In this document: positions 50,695 through 60,047 of the stretch, in pieces
Position numbering within the stretch: position 1 is the first letter of the stretch
Layout: each line of letters opens with the position of its first letter
Assembly: GCF_900129445.1 (NCBI RefSeq)
Contig: NZ_FQVT01000002.1
Coordinates: 372,001 to 436,000 of the forward strand
Direction of reading: 5' to 3'
Length of the DNA: 64,000 nt
From: Salegentibacter echinorum
GTDB lineage: Bacteria > Bacteroidota > Bacteroidia > Flavobacteriales > Flavobacteriaceae
Notes under the pieces: generated by a model
Seen by the model: only the letters and a program-made list of their open reading frames with translations
What the model was told of the DNA's origin: nothing
Databases searched by the model: none
Translations under genes and position numbers: made by a program

Positions 50695-52746
50695 CTAAGG
50701 TTCAATTGAGATGCGAAAAGCCCCGTTTTTAGCCGTATGGTGAAAAGGGGTTTTTTGTTGTTTAGCGGTTTGCCTCCAGCGCTCAACATACGAATAATAA
50801 TTACTCCCATCTGCAATAATTTGTTTTGGAGCTAATTGTTCGATAAGTCGGTTTAAATTAAGCTTGGGCGAATTTCTTAACAGGATATAATCTGGTTTAA
50901 GATGTGGGATTTTATAAACTGCAGCGCTGTCTATAATTAGTAATTCTCTACTCCCAAAGCCTAATATATTGGGAACCGAATCTTCATCAATTTCCTTGAT
51001 ATTCGTAGCGACTTTATAATCCTTCAAACTGTTTTTTGTGACTACTGATGTTTCTATATTATGATATAATTTAAATTCCCTATCAGCTTTTACGCCCAGC
51101 ATCGTTTTTCTGGATTTGTGAAATATAATTAACTCTGAAGAAAACTGTTTTGCTTTGCTAAAGAGCATACCCGTTTGGAAGAGCACTATTCCGAAGAGAA
51201 AAAATAAAAGACTTCTGAAGCTTTTGCGGTAGATCAAAATAATAAAAGCCAGGATAACGAGATATGCGCCTAAACTTTGCCAAATTGTAAAATGGATTTC
51301 GGTAAAAACAAAATCTTCTTTTGTTGCGATCCAGCTTATAAAGGTGTTTAGTATGCTTATTAGTGAGCCATAGGCTTCTGCCAGAAAATGAGGTAATAGG
51401 TTTAATAAAGATAATACAATCACGAGGATACCTGCGCCCAGAATAATTCCCAGTACGGGGAGGATGACTAAATTCGAGATAAAGAATAGCCCTGGAAATT
51501 GATGAAAGTAAAACAAGCTTAAGGGCAACACGCCAATTTGGGCGGCGATACTTGCGCTTAAAATCCCCCATAAATATTTAATCGGTTTAAACTTTGGTTG
51601 CCATAGTTTAAAAAGCTTAGGTTGCAGGCATACAATAGCGAAAACCGCGACATAGCTTAATTGAAAACCAACCTGGAAAATAAAATAAGGGTTAATGAGT
51701 AGTAAGAAGAACAGCGAGGTAAAAAGACTGTTTAAAACGCTTGTTTTTCGTCTCATTTGCATTCCAACGGCAACAAAGGAAAACATCGTTACAGCGCGGG
51801 TCACCGAGGGTGATAACCCCGCCAGCAGTGCAAAACCCCACATAAGTAAGATGAGTAATGTGGTCTTTATATATCGTCCATTTTTAAAGTGCTCCAAAGG
51901 TTTTAAAACCCAGGACAATAACAATAAAATAATACCCACGTGCAAGCCCGATACCGCTAAAATATGAATCACGCCTGCTGCGGCATAACTGTCTCGTAAT
52001 TCCTTTGAAATATCCTGCCGCTTTCCAAGAAGTAAAGCCTGGATAATACCAAGTTCTGTTTTTGAAAACGATTCTTGCTTAAGCTTTTCAATAATTTTGT
52101 TCCGGTAGGTTTCAGCATAAGTTCTTAAGTTGTACTTAGGCCTGAAAAGGATAGAAATTTCTGCTGGATTTAGGCTAAGTTGACTTTCTACTCGTTGGTT
52201 GTGCATATATTCCCGGTAATTAAATCTATAGGGGTTTAGAGGTTCCCGAATTGTCGATAAGCGAAAACGTACCAGCGCCTTCATTCCCGGTTTTAGTTTA
52301 TCCACGGCAGAATCCCGATCAATATTCAGTAAGATTTTTCCTGAAATTTGCTTTTCTGAATTTTCAAAAATCAATTTTTCGGCTTCTACGAGGTAGGGTA
52401 GGGTGTAGGCATTTTCTTTTAGGCTTTCGGTAATGCTTATTTGAAGGAATTTCGCTTCGGTATTTTTAAAATTTAGATAATGCCTGGGAATATTTTGCGG
52501 TTTGTTTAGATGAGCAGTCATAATTCCCAAAACGAATACTAAAACCCAGGTATTTATTCCGAAGAATATATCTTCTAAAATTTGCCGCCTGGCTCTAAAA
52601 AAAGCGAAAGAAAAACTGATGAATACAAAGCCGGTAAGAATCCATAGATAAGCACCTGGGATTTGAAGGCTGAATCCCGTAAAGATTCCCAATGTGAGAA
52701 AAATAGCAAGTTTTACTAAAAAACCGTTTAAAAATTGCATACCCAA
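50695..52746 (-). CDS. comEC: ComEC/Rec2-family competence membrane protein
   Basis: A 683-residue polytopic protein: an N-terminal DUF4131/OB-like segment, then the Competence domain (about 215-490, with AGVIHILAVSGLHVGIILLL, AGLSPSVTRAVTMF and QIGVLPLSLFYF). It forms the inner-membrane DNA-uptake channel. The C-terminal 150 residues stand where the beta-lactamase-like domain of longer ComECs occurs, but no HxHxDH motif is visible, so that part appears degenerate. Single gene, minus strand. Confidence 0.88.
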   Translation of the reverse strand: MGMQFLNGFLVKLAIFLTLGIFTGFSLQIPGAYLWILTGFVFISFSFAFFRARRQILEDIFFGINTWVLVFVLGIMTAHLNKPQNIPRHYLNFKNTEAKFLQISITESLKENAYTLPYLVEAEKLIFENSEKQISGKILLNIDRDSAVDKLKPGMKALVRFRLSTIREPLNPYRFNYREYMHNQRVESQLSLNPAEISILFRPKYNLRTYAETYRNKIIEKLKQESFSKTELGIIQALLLGKRQDISKELRDSYAAAGVIHILAVSGLHVGIILLLLSWVLKPLEHFKNGRYIKTTLLILLMWGFALLAGLSPSVTRAVTMFSFVAVGMQMRRKTSVLNSLFTSLFFLLLINPYFIFQVGFQLSYVAVFAIVCLQPKLFKLWQPKFKPIKYLWGILSASIAAQIGVLPLSLFYFHQFPGLFFISNLVILPVLGIILGAGILVIVLSLLNLLPHFLAEAYGSLISILNTFISWIATKEDFVFTEIHFTIWQSLGAYLVILAFIILIYRKSFRSLLFFLFGIVLFQTGMLFSKAKQFSSELIIFHKSRKTMLGVKADREFKLYHNIETSVVTKNSLKDYKVATNIKEIDEDSVPNILGFGSRELLIIDSAAVYKIPHLKPDYILLRNSPKLNLNRLIEQLAPKQIIADGSNYYSYVERWRQTAKQQKTPFHHTAKNGAFRISIEP

Positions 52747-52801
52747 AGCTTTACAATTACACTTTTTTGGGGCGTGCAGGGACTGTTAAGTTACTTAAAA
52801 A

Positions 52802-53359
52802 TTACAAAACACGTCTTGCCATTACAAAATGTTCATTCCAGTAATTCTCTGAAAGGGAAGAAATTATGACACCACTGGAGGTGGAAGCGTGAATAAAAAA
52901 GATTTGTTGGGCATATACATCTACCACCAAGCCCACGTGATTAATCACTTTTTTATTTTTATTGGTCTCAAAAAAAAGTAAATCCCCCGGTTCAACTTCT
53001 TTAATATGAAGACGTTCACCTTCTAAAGACATGGCACGTGAAGTTCGGGGCATAGAAATATCTTCTTCTATAAATGCGGTATAAATAAGCCCCGAGCAGT
53101 CCATTCCCCGTTTTGTGGTACCACCATATTTATAGCGAGTGCCCTCAAACTGTTTTGCGGTGGTGATAATATTTGCAATTTTAGGACTTGCTAATGGTAT
53201 TTCGTTGTTATACGTTTCAGTTGCATCCTTTTCTTCTGCATTAGAATAACGCTTCTCTATGGTGCGGCTATCATCTTTCTTTGTGACTACCCGGGAACCG
53301 CCACAGGAAGTTAGGGTAAAAGCTGTGATAGAAAATAGGTATATAAACTTACGTATCAT
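52802..53359 (-). CDS. NlpC/P60 (C40) peptidase lipoprotein
   Basis: A 185-residue protein from the ATG at 53359, opening a signal peptide with lipobox LTSC. The NlpC/P60 catalytic residues are visible: Cys in GMDCSGLIYTAF, His in INHVGLVVD, and a late His in FFIHASTSSG. It cleaves peptidoglycan stem peptides at the cell envelope. The six residues upstream in the longer frame are not part of the signal and are left out. Confidence 0.92.
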   Translation of the reverse strand: MIRKFIYLFSITAFTLTSCGGSRVVTKKDDSRTIEKRYSNAEEKDATETYNNEIPLASPKIANIITTAKQFEGTRYKYGGTTKRGMDCSGLIYTAFIEEDISMPRTSRAMSLEGERLHIKEVEPGDLLFFETNKNKKVINHVGLVVDVYAQQIFFIHASTSSGVIISSLSENYWNEHFVMARRVL

Positions 53360-53458
53360 TATTCTTGTTTTGCTCAATAATCGAGATTAAATGTCCCCGG
53401 GCTTGTCGCGTAATCAACATAATTTTTTCAGTTTAATGCTGATTAGGCGTGAGCCGGG

Positions 53459-54571
53459 TTATCTTATGGCTGCCACAATAAGATCTGCAGTCTTTTGGCT
53501 GGCTCCTTTTCCTCCCAGTTTTTGTTCCAGGGCATAATAATCTTCAAAAATTTGTTTGCGGCGATCTTTATCCAGGATTTTATCAAGTTCGGTTTTAAGC
53601 GTTTTCTTATTAAAATCTTCCTGGATTAGTTCTTTTACCACTTCCCGGTCCATAATGAGATTTACCAACGAAATATAACTAAGGTTTATTATACGCTTGG
53701 CAATGTGATAGGAGATAAAGCTACCTTTATAACAAACAACTTCAGGCACTTTAAACAATGCAGTTTCTAAAGTAGCAGTACCAGAGGTAACCAGGGCAGC
53801 GGTAGAAAGACTCAAAATATTGTAGGTTTGGTTCATTACCAGTTTTATATTCTTCTTTTTTATAAAAGTGGCATAGAATTCTGTCTCCTGGCTTGGAGCG
53901 CCGGCAATGATGAATTGATATTCAGGGAAGTCTTGAGTAATGCTTAACATCACTTCCAGCATTTTGGAGATTTCCTGTTTTCGGCTTCCCGGTAAAACCG
54001 CAATTATTGGCCTATCGTCTATCTGGTGTTCCTTTTTAAAGGTAGCGATATCTGGCAGGTCTTTTTGCGCAATTGCATCTATTAATGGATGACCTACAAA
54101 ATGTACCGGGAAATTATGTTTTTCTTCATAAAATTCTTTTTCAAACGGAAGGATGACATACATGTGATCTACATCGCGTTTAATGGCTTTGATTCTATTT
54201 TCCTTCCAGGCCCATATTTGGGGAGAAATATAATAATGGGTTTGAAGTTTTTTCTCTTTAGCCCATTTTGCAATACGCAAATTAAAGCCGGGATAATCTA
54301 TAAAAATAAGCGCATCTGGTTTAAACTTTAGAATATCCTTCTTGCAAAAAGAAATATTTCTTAGAATGGTTTTAAGGTTAAAAAGCACTTCTACAAAACC
54401 CATAAATGCCAGTTCCCGATAGTGTTTTACCAAAGTACCACCCTGTTCTTGCATAAGATCACCACCCCAAAACCGAAATTCGGCATTTGGATCGGTTTTT
54501 TTTAGGGCACGCATTAAATTGGATGCGTGCAAATCCCCAGAAGCTTCTCCTGCAATAATATAATACTTCAT
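53459..54571 (-). CDS. lpxB: Lipid-A-disaccharide synthase
   Basis: A 370-residue glycosyltransferase with LpxB blocks: YYIIAGEASGDLHASNLMRA, YISPQIWAWKENR, VLPGSRKQEI and SGTATLETAL. It joins UDP-diacylglucosamine and lipid X in lipid A synthesis at the inner membrane. The C-terminal segment GGKGASQKTADLIV is typical. It shares the minus strand with surE, separated by a repeat-bearing gap of about 215 bp. Confidence 0.95.
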   Translation of the reverse strand: MKYYIIAGEASGDLHASNLMRALKKTDPNAEFRFWGGDLMQEQGGTLVKHYRELAFMGFVEVLFNLKTILRNISFCKKDILKFKPDALIFIDYPGFNLRIAKWAKEKKLQTHYYISPQIWAWKENRIKAIKRDVDHMYVILPFEKEFYEEKHNFPVHFVGHPLIDAIAQKDLPDIATFKKEHQIDDRPIIAVLPGSRKQEISKMLEVMLSITQDFPEYQFIIAGAPSQETEFYATFIKKKNIKLVMNQTYNILSLSTAALVTSGTATLETALFKVPEVVCYKGSFISYHIAKRIINLSYISLVNLIMDREVVKELIQEDFNKKTLKTELDKILDKDRRKQIFEDYYALEQKLGGKGASQKTADLIVAAIR

Positions 54572-54574
54572 CTC

Positions 54575-54780
54575 TTTTTATATTTCAAGGTTCAAAGTTC
54601 AAATTTTAGAGGTTAGAAGTTTGAGGTTAACACATAATTCAGACTTTAATATTGCATTTTTGAAAATGAGCAATCTATGTGTCCCAACTGATAACCGACA
54701 ACTCAAAACCGACTAATAGTTTTCAGTCTCGGTATTCAAGATGCAAAAGTACATCAAACTCTAAGTCACAAACCATAAAC
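54575..54780. repeat. Degenerate GTTCAAA and ACCGACAACT short-repeat stretch
   Basis: The gap between lpxB and the small membrane gene contains GGTTCAAAGTTCAAA-like and AACCGACAACTCAAAACCGA-like short repeats seen dispersed in flavobacterial intergenic DNA. The DNA at 45.55-45.66 kb has similar tracts. No gene is seen here. Confidence 0.45.
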
Positions 54781-54786
54781 GTTCTA

Positions 54787-55068
54787 TTACAAAATTTTGG
54801 AAACGAAAATAGCAATAGCTGCGATGATTGAAGCGAAAAGTACGCCTCTTGCGCGATAAATTTCTTTCTTCCGAAGAAAAAGAAAAAATGGTAAAAAGTT
54901 TAAAATCGCGCCCAAAGCAATAATCTTCCCAATATAGCCATTGGTTATGGCATCGTCTAAAGTCTCGTCTATTCCCATAGTTGAAAATATAAGGATATAG
55001 AGAAAAACCCCACCTATATTTGACGCTATCCCGGTTAGAAAACCAATAAAAATATGCTGTTTAATCAT
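54787..55068 (-). CDS. Small three-helix membrane protein
   Basis: A 93-residue protein with three membrane helices (about 5-28, 45-63, 72-91). Its start overlaps the last codons of surE by 8 bp, so it is co-translated. No family is recognised. The coupling to surE suggests envelope or nucleotide metabolism context but gives no function. Confidence 0.75.
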   Translation of the reverse strand: MIKQHIFIGFLTGIASNIGGVFLYILIFSTMGIDETLDDAITNGYIGKIIALGAILNFLPFFLFLRKKEIYRARGVLFASIIAAIAIFVSKIL

Positions 55069-55846
55069 CCTGAAACTCCCAATTGTTTAAGCGGTCGAGA
55101 AAGTGGTGGGCGGTAAGATCAAATTGCACCGGAACTACAGACACATAACCATTACTAAGCGCCCACTCATCGGTATCCTGCCCGTCGTCTTTATTTACAA
55201 ATTTCCCAGAAAGCCAATAATAATCGCGCCCCTGCGGATTTGTCCTCTTATCGAAAGCTTCTTCCCAATGGGCATTTGCCTGCCGGCATACTTTAATTCC
55301 CTTAATTTTTGAAGCCGGTAATTTAGGTAGGTTTACATTGAGTACCACGCCTTTGGGCAAACCGTTTTTAAGTACGTTCTTTGTTATCGCTTTTACATAT
55401 TTTTTAGTCGGTTCAAAATCGGCATTTAGGGAGTAGTCCAGTAAAGAAAATCCTATTGCAGGAATTCCTTCTATTCCGGCTTCAACTGCAGCACTCATGG
55501 TTCCGGAATAAATCACGTTTATAGAACTGTTAGAACCATGGTTTATTCCGCTCACGCAAAGGTCTGGCTTGCGTCCCAATATCTCTTGTGTTGCGATCTT
55601 TACACAATCTGTAGGCGTGCCAGAACAGCTGTATTCTTTATGCTTGTAACTTTCTTTAATGACCACCTGTTCACAGAATAAGGCGTCGCTAATGGTGATC
55701 GCGTGCCCCATGCCACTTTGAGGGCTATCTGGCGCTACTACCACAACATCTCCCAGTTCTTTCATTACCTCAATTAAACTGCGTATTCCCGGTGCCGTAA
55801 TGCCATCATCATTGGTTACCAAAATTAACGGCTTTTTATTTTCCAT
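55061..55846 (-). CDS. surE: SurE 5'/3'-nucleotidase
   Basis: A 261-residue enzyme with the SurE metal site LVTNDDGITAPGI, the VVAPDSPQSGMGHAIT loop and SGINHGSNSSINVIYSGTMS. SurE is a metal-dependent survival-protein phosphatase acting on nucleoside monophosphates. It heads a two-gene unit with a small membrane protein and is divergent from the tail-specific protease gene. Confidence 0.95.
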   Translation of the reverse strand: MENKKPLILVTNDDGITAPGIRSLIEVMKELGDVVVVAPDSPQSGMGHAITISDALFCEQVVIKESYKHKEYSCSGTPTDCVKIATQEILGRKPDLCVSGINHGSNSSINVIYSGTMSAAVEAGIEGIPAIGFSLLDYSLNADFEPTKKYVKAITKNVLKNGLPKGVVLNVNLPKLPASKIKGIKVCRQANAHWEEAFDKRTNPQGRDYYWLSGKFVNKDDGQDTDEWALSNGYVSVVPVQFDLTAHHFLDRLNNWEFQDD

Positions 55847-55983
55847 AACTTTATTTTTTCTTTGAGCTAAAATACTAATTTCCGCAAGAAAGCTTAACTT
55901 AGTAGTTTAACAAATTATTAGTGCTAATTAAACTTAATGGCACAATTTTTAATGTACTTTGGTTGCCCTTAATGACGAAATAT

Positions 55984-58128
55984 ATGCGATTTATGAAAAG
56001 GAATTTTAAACTTTTAGTGGTTTTAGTGCTAATGGCCGCCACTGCCTGTAGTTTTACAACAAAAAATTTTGATGATCCCAATAAAGATAAGCTTTTAATA
56101 GACCTAATTACTTATGTACTTAATGAAGGTCACTATGACGCTAAAAATATAGATGATGAGTTTTCTAAAGGTGTTTATGATAAGTACCTTTCCAGCCTGG
56201 ATGGTTCTAAGCGCTTTTTTTATCAAAAAGATATAGAAGAATTTGATAAATATAAAGAAAAAATAGACGACCAGATTAAAAATAAGGAGATAAGCTTTTT
56301 CGATCTTACTTACCAACGCTTGCTAAAACGCTCCAAAGAAGCGCAGGATATTTATAAAAAGATTCTCGCCGAGCCTTTTGATTTTTCAAAAGATGAAACA
56401 ATTAGGACCGATTATTCGGAGCTGCCCTATGTTTCTTCTAAAAAGGAATTGAAGGAGCGCTGGAAGCAACAGTTAAAATTCTCCACGCTTATTACCTATC
56501 ACGATAAGAAAGAAGATGAGAAGAAAAAGAAAGAAGAAGATCCCGATTATGAGATGAAATCTGATGAAGAGCTGGAAAAAGATGCGCGTGACGTGACCTT
56601 AACTTCGTTAAATGAATACTACGATTTTACAGATGATTTGGAGCGTAAAGATTATTTCGCTTTATACATCAATTCTATTGTAGAACGCTTTGATCCCCAT
56701 ACTTTTTATTTTGCGCCGCAGGATAAAGATCGCTTCGATATCGCGATGTCTGGAAAACTGGAGGGTATTGGTGCGAGGCTTCAAAAGAAGAGTGACAATA
56801 TTACCGTAATGGAAGTAATTTCTGGCGGTCCCGCCTGGAGAGGAGAAGAACTTGCTGAAGGAGACCAGATATTAAAAGTAAAACAGGAAGATGAAGAAGA
56901 GCCGGTAAGTATTGTTGGGATGCGTTTGGCAGATGCAGTAGAGCTTATTAAAGGGCCTAAAGACTCTAAAGTAACTCTTACCGTAAGAAAAAAATTGATG
57001 GGTAATATTGAAGAAATTACCATTACGCGGGATGTTGTAGAGATTGAAGAAACTTATGCAAAAACTGCTATGGTAGATCAAGGTGACCAGAGGTTTGGAG
57101 TGATAAATCTGCCAAAATTCTATTTTGACATGGAAGATTATGATGCGCGTAACGCGGCTTCAGATATCAAAAAAGACATTATTCGTTTAAAAGAGCAGAA
57201 TATGGACGGCCTGGTATTAGACCTTAGAAATAACGGGGGTGGTTCGCTTAAAACCGTGGTAGATATCGCAGGACTTTTTATCGAAGAAGGACCTATTGTA
57301 CAGGTGAAATCGAACGGAAAGCGTCAGGAAGTACTTTCAGACGAAGATCCTTCAATTTTATGGGATGGTCCACTTGTGATTTTGGTAAATGAACTTTCGG
57401 CTTCCGCTTCAGAAATACTAGCAGGGGCAATGCAGGATTATAAACGAGCGATCATTATTGGTAGCAAACAAACCTATGGAAAAGGAACCGTTCAAAATGT
57501 AATAGACCTAAATAGATGGTTGAGAAGTAATGAGTTTGGAGATGTAGGTGCATTAAAATTAACCACGCAAAAATTTTACCGGGTTAACGGGGGATCCACC
57601 CAGTTAGAAGGTGTGAAAAGTGATGTGGTGGTGCCAGATAGGTATAGCTTTGTTGATATTGGGGAGAAAGACCAGGACAACCCTTTGCCCTGGGATAAAA
57701 TTGAACCTGCAAATTATAATGAATGGGAAGGTTTAACCAATTATGAAGGGGTAATCTCCAGTAGTAAACAACGAATGGAATCTAACAAACAACTGCAATT
57801 AATAGAAGATCATGCGCGTTGGATCAAGAAACAAAGTGAGGACGATAGTCATTCTTTAAACTTTGAGGAATATGCCGAGACAGCACTTAGAAATAAGGAA
57901 CTGGCAAAACGCTTTGATTCTATTAAGAATTATAAAACAAACTTAACTTATAGATCCCTGCCTTATGAAAAAGAGCTTTTTGTAAATGACACTATTTTAG
58001 AAGAGAAAAGAGATCGTTGGCATAGTAATTTAAGTAAGGATGTATATATGGAAGAGGCACTACACGTCCTTTCTGATATGATGAACAGTAAAAAAGAGAA
58101 TGGTAAGTTGGCAAAAGTAGAAGATTAA
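55984..58128 (+). CDS. Tail-specific C-terminal processing protease (S41)
   Basis: A 714-residue protein from ATG 55984 (55993 is also possible), giving a signal peptide with an AATAC lipobox-like end. After a helical N-terminal part come a PDZ domain (about 250-340, GIGARLQKKSDNITVMEVIS) and the S41 protease core with the Ser in ELSASASEILAGAM and the Lys in KQTYGKGTVQ forming the Ser-Lys dyad. It trims periplasmic proteins (Prc/Tsp type). The extra upstream residues of the longer frame are not signal-like. Confidence 0.92.
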   Translation: MRFMKRNFKLLVVLVLMAATACSFTTKNFDDPNKDKLLIDLITYVLNEGHYDAKNIDDEFSKGVYDKYLSSLDGSKRFFYQKDIEEFDKYKEKIDDQIKNKEISFFDLTYQRLLKRSKEAQDIYKKILAEPFDFSKDETIRTDYSELPYVSSKKELKERWKQQLKFSTLITYHDKKEDEKKKKEEDPDYEMKSDEELEKDARDVTLTSLNEYYDFTDDLERKDYFALYINSIVERFDPHTFYFAPQDKDRFDIAMSGKLEGIGARLQKKSDNITVMEVISGGPAWRGEELAEGDQILKVKQEDEEEPVSIVGMRLADAVELIKGPKDSKVTLTVRKKLMGNIEEITITRDVVEIEETYAKTAMVDQGDQRFGVINLPKFYFDMEDYDARNAASDIKKDIIRLKEQNMDGLVLDLRNNGGGSLKTVVDIAGLFIEEGPIVQVKSNGKRQEVLSDEDPSILWDGPLVILVNELSASASEILAGAMQDYKRAIIIGSKQTYGKGTVQNVIDLNRWLRSNEFGDVGALKLTTQKFYRVNGGSTQLEGVKSDVVVPDRYSFVDIGEKDQDNPLPWDKIEPANYNEWEGLTNYEGVISSSKQRMESNKQLQLIEDHARWIKKQSEDDSHSLNFEEYAETALRNKELAKRFDSIKNYKTNLTYRSLPYEKELFVNDTILEEKRDRWHSNLSKDVYMEEALHVLSDMMNSKKENGKLAKVED

Positions 58129-58146
58129 TTTTTCTGCGGAAATAAT

Positions 58147-58178
58147 AAAAAAGCGTTTCAGGAATGAAGCGCTTTTTT
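58147..58178 (+). terminator. Intrinsic terminator after the tail-specific protease gene
   Basis: AAGCGTTTCA and TGAAGCGCTT pair with one G-T wobble around GGAA, flanked by A and T runs. Confidence 0.85.
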
Positions 58179-58348
58179 ATTATTAATATACGACTGTTTA
58201 TGATCTGTAACTAAGCACGTGATTTTCCTATAGGATTTTTCTGAGTATTTATTTTTATATTGTAAAAAATACACCGACAAATGAACGAGTCTGATTGAGT
58301 CCTTACTTGACTTGGTTAATTTGTATAATTATTCAATTCTAAAAAAAT

Positions 58349-58567
58349 ATGCGATTTTTGCCTTACCTAAAATATTTATTTTTTGCCATAGGTGTTATTA
58401 TTACGGCATTGTATATATGGGACAATAATTATATAAATAAATATATTCTTGCTGGTAGTTACTTTTTATTTTTCCTCGTAACTATCTTAGATAAGTATGA
58501 AAAGCGACGGATTTCTATATCACGCGAAGAAAAAAGAGAAATTGCAAAAAGCGACCGATTCAGATAA
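58349..58567 (+). CDS. Small membrane protein
   Basis: A 72-residue protein with two membrane helices (about 5-25 and 32-50) and a basic cytoplasmic tail (EKRRISISREEKREIAKS). No family is recognised. The 220-bp gap upstream follows a terminator, so it should have its own promoter. Confidence 0.55.
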   Translation: MRFLPYLKYLFFAIGVIITALYIWDNNYINKYILAGSYFLFFLVTILDKYEKRRISISREEKREIAKSDRFR

Positions 58568-58722
58568 ATAATGAGCTTGTAAAAGATAAGATATCTAGCT
58601 AGAAGCTTTGATTTCTGCTGCTATCAGATTTAAAAGTTAGAACATTCAGTTTCATTAAAAAAGATTGGTTATACATATAAGAACTTTTGATCTAGGATCT
58701 TCAAAAATCCAAACGCCATATT

Positions 58723-58803
58723 ATGCTAAAAAGAAAATACATTTATCCTTTGTTGATTTTAATTGTAGCTGCGATCCTGTTACTGGTAGATCGCTGTAAT
58801 TAA
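58723..58803 (+). CDS. Possible 26-residue membrane peptide
   Basis: ATG at 58723 opens a 26-codon frame, MLKRKYIYPLLILIV then AAILLLVDRCN, ending in TAA. It has a basic start and one hydrophobic helix, like many bacterial membrane microproteins. The stop region overlaps the stop codon of the convergent rodA gene. No ribosome site is obvious. Real status is uncertain. Confidence 0.3.
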   Translation: MLKRKYIYPLLILIVAAILLLVDRCN

Positions 58804-60047
58804 TGGGCCATTCTATCGGCGTCCAGTTTTATAAAAATAAACAAAAGAATGGTAAAGGCCCATAATCCTGAGCCGCCATAACTTAAAAAGGGGAGAGGAA
58901 TACCTACGGTGGGGAATATACCTATAACCATGCCTATATTTACCATAAAGTGGATAAAGAGAATACCTACCACACTATAACCATAAACACGGTTAAAAGT
59001 AGAACGCTGCCTTTCAGAAAGGTAAATGAGCCGTAATAGAAGGACGATAAAGAGTGCCAGGATAAAAACGCTCCCAACAAACCCCCATTCCTCACCTACG
59101 GTACTAAAAATATAATCTGTGTGTTGCTCTGGTACAAAATGACCTTTTGTTTGAGTGCCTTCTGTCCAGCCTTTTCCAAACCATCCCCCACTACCAATGG
59201 CAATCTCACTCTGGTTGGTATTATAACCAATCCCGCGGGCATCTACTTCTTTTCCCAGTACAATATTAAAGCGGTCTCTGTGATGCTGCTTAAAAACGTT
59301 CTCAAAGACATAATTTACCGATAAAGAAAAACCTACCGCTACACCTGCAAAAAACAGGTATTTAATAATATTTGGTCTTCTTTTTAAATTCTTGAGATAC
59401 ACTAAAATAGCAATTAGCACAATCCCTGCAATTACCCATATTGGACCAAAAGCCAGTGTAGCCACAAATAAACTGGCTGCAAAGAAACCGAGTAATAAAT
59501 AGGCAAAATGTAGACCTTCCCGGTAAAGTGCGAAGGCAAAAGAAAAATAAATAAGGGCGCTACCGGCATCTGGTTGAAGGAGTACCAAAATCATGGGTAG
59601 TGCGATAATCACAAATACTCCCATTTGATGCTTAAAATCCCTAATATCGGTTTGTATTCCGCTTAAATATTTAGCTACAGCAAGCGCTGTGGCAGCTTTG
59701 GCAAATTCTGCCGGTTGAATACTTACAGGGCCAATTTGATACCAGGCCGTTTGTCCCGCAATAGTACTTCCAAAAATAAATAGTCCTGCCAGGCTTACCA
59801 GGCTAATGGCGTAGATCACACTGGAAAAACGCTGATAAAACTTGGCCTCTATAGAAAGTAAAATGACTATAAGAATTACGCTTAAGACAATCCAAAGTCC
59901 CTGTTTACTATAAATTTGATTGAATTCAAAGAAATCCTGGGAAGATTGTGCCGAAGAAGCAGAGTATATATTTGCCCAGCCAAAGCCTACCAGTAAAAAA
60001 TAAATAAAAATAGTTGTCCAGTCGAAACTTGCGTTGCTTCTGCTCAT
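58800..60047 (-). CDS. rodA: RodA, SEDS peptidoglycan glycosyltransferase
   Basis: A 415-residue membrane protein with about ten helices and SEDS motifs: QPAEFAKAATALAVAKYLS, LLQPDAGSALIYF, the HTDYIFSTVGEEWGFVGS loop and PFLSYGGSG near the end. It polymerises glycan strands for lateral wall growth together with PBP2. The start is one base after the PBP2 stop, so it is the last gene of the mre operon. Confidence 0.96.
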   Translation of the reverse strand: MSRSNASFDWTTIFIYFLLVGFGWANIYSASSAQSSQDFFEFNQIYSKQGLWIVLSVILIVILLSIEAKFYQRFSSVIYAISLVSLAGLFIFGSTIAGQTAWYQIGPVSIQPAEFAKAATALAVAKYLSGIQTDIRDFKHQMGVFVIIALPMILVLLQPDAGSALIYFSFAFALYREGLHFAYLLLGFFAASLFVATLAFGPIWVIAGIVLIAILVYLKNLKRRPNIIKYLFFAGVAVGFSLSVNYVFENVFKQHHRDRFNIVLGKEVDARGIGYNTNQSEIAIGSGGWFGKGWTEGTQTKGHFVPEQHTDYIFSTVGEEWGFVGSVFILALFIVLLLRLIYLSERQRSTFNRVYGYSVVGILFIHFMVNIGMVIGIFPTVGIPLPFLSYGGSGLWAFTILLFIFIKLDADRMAH

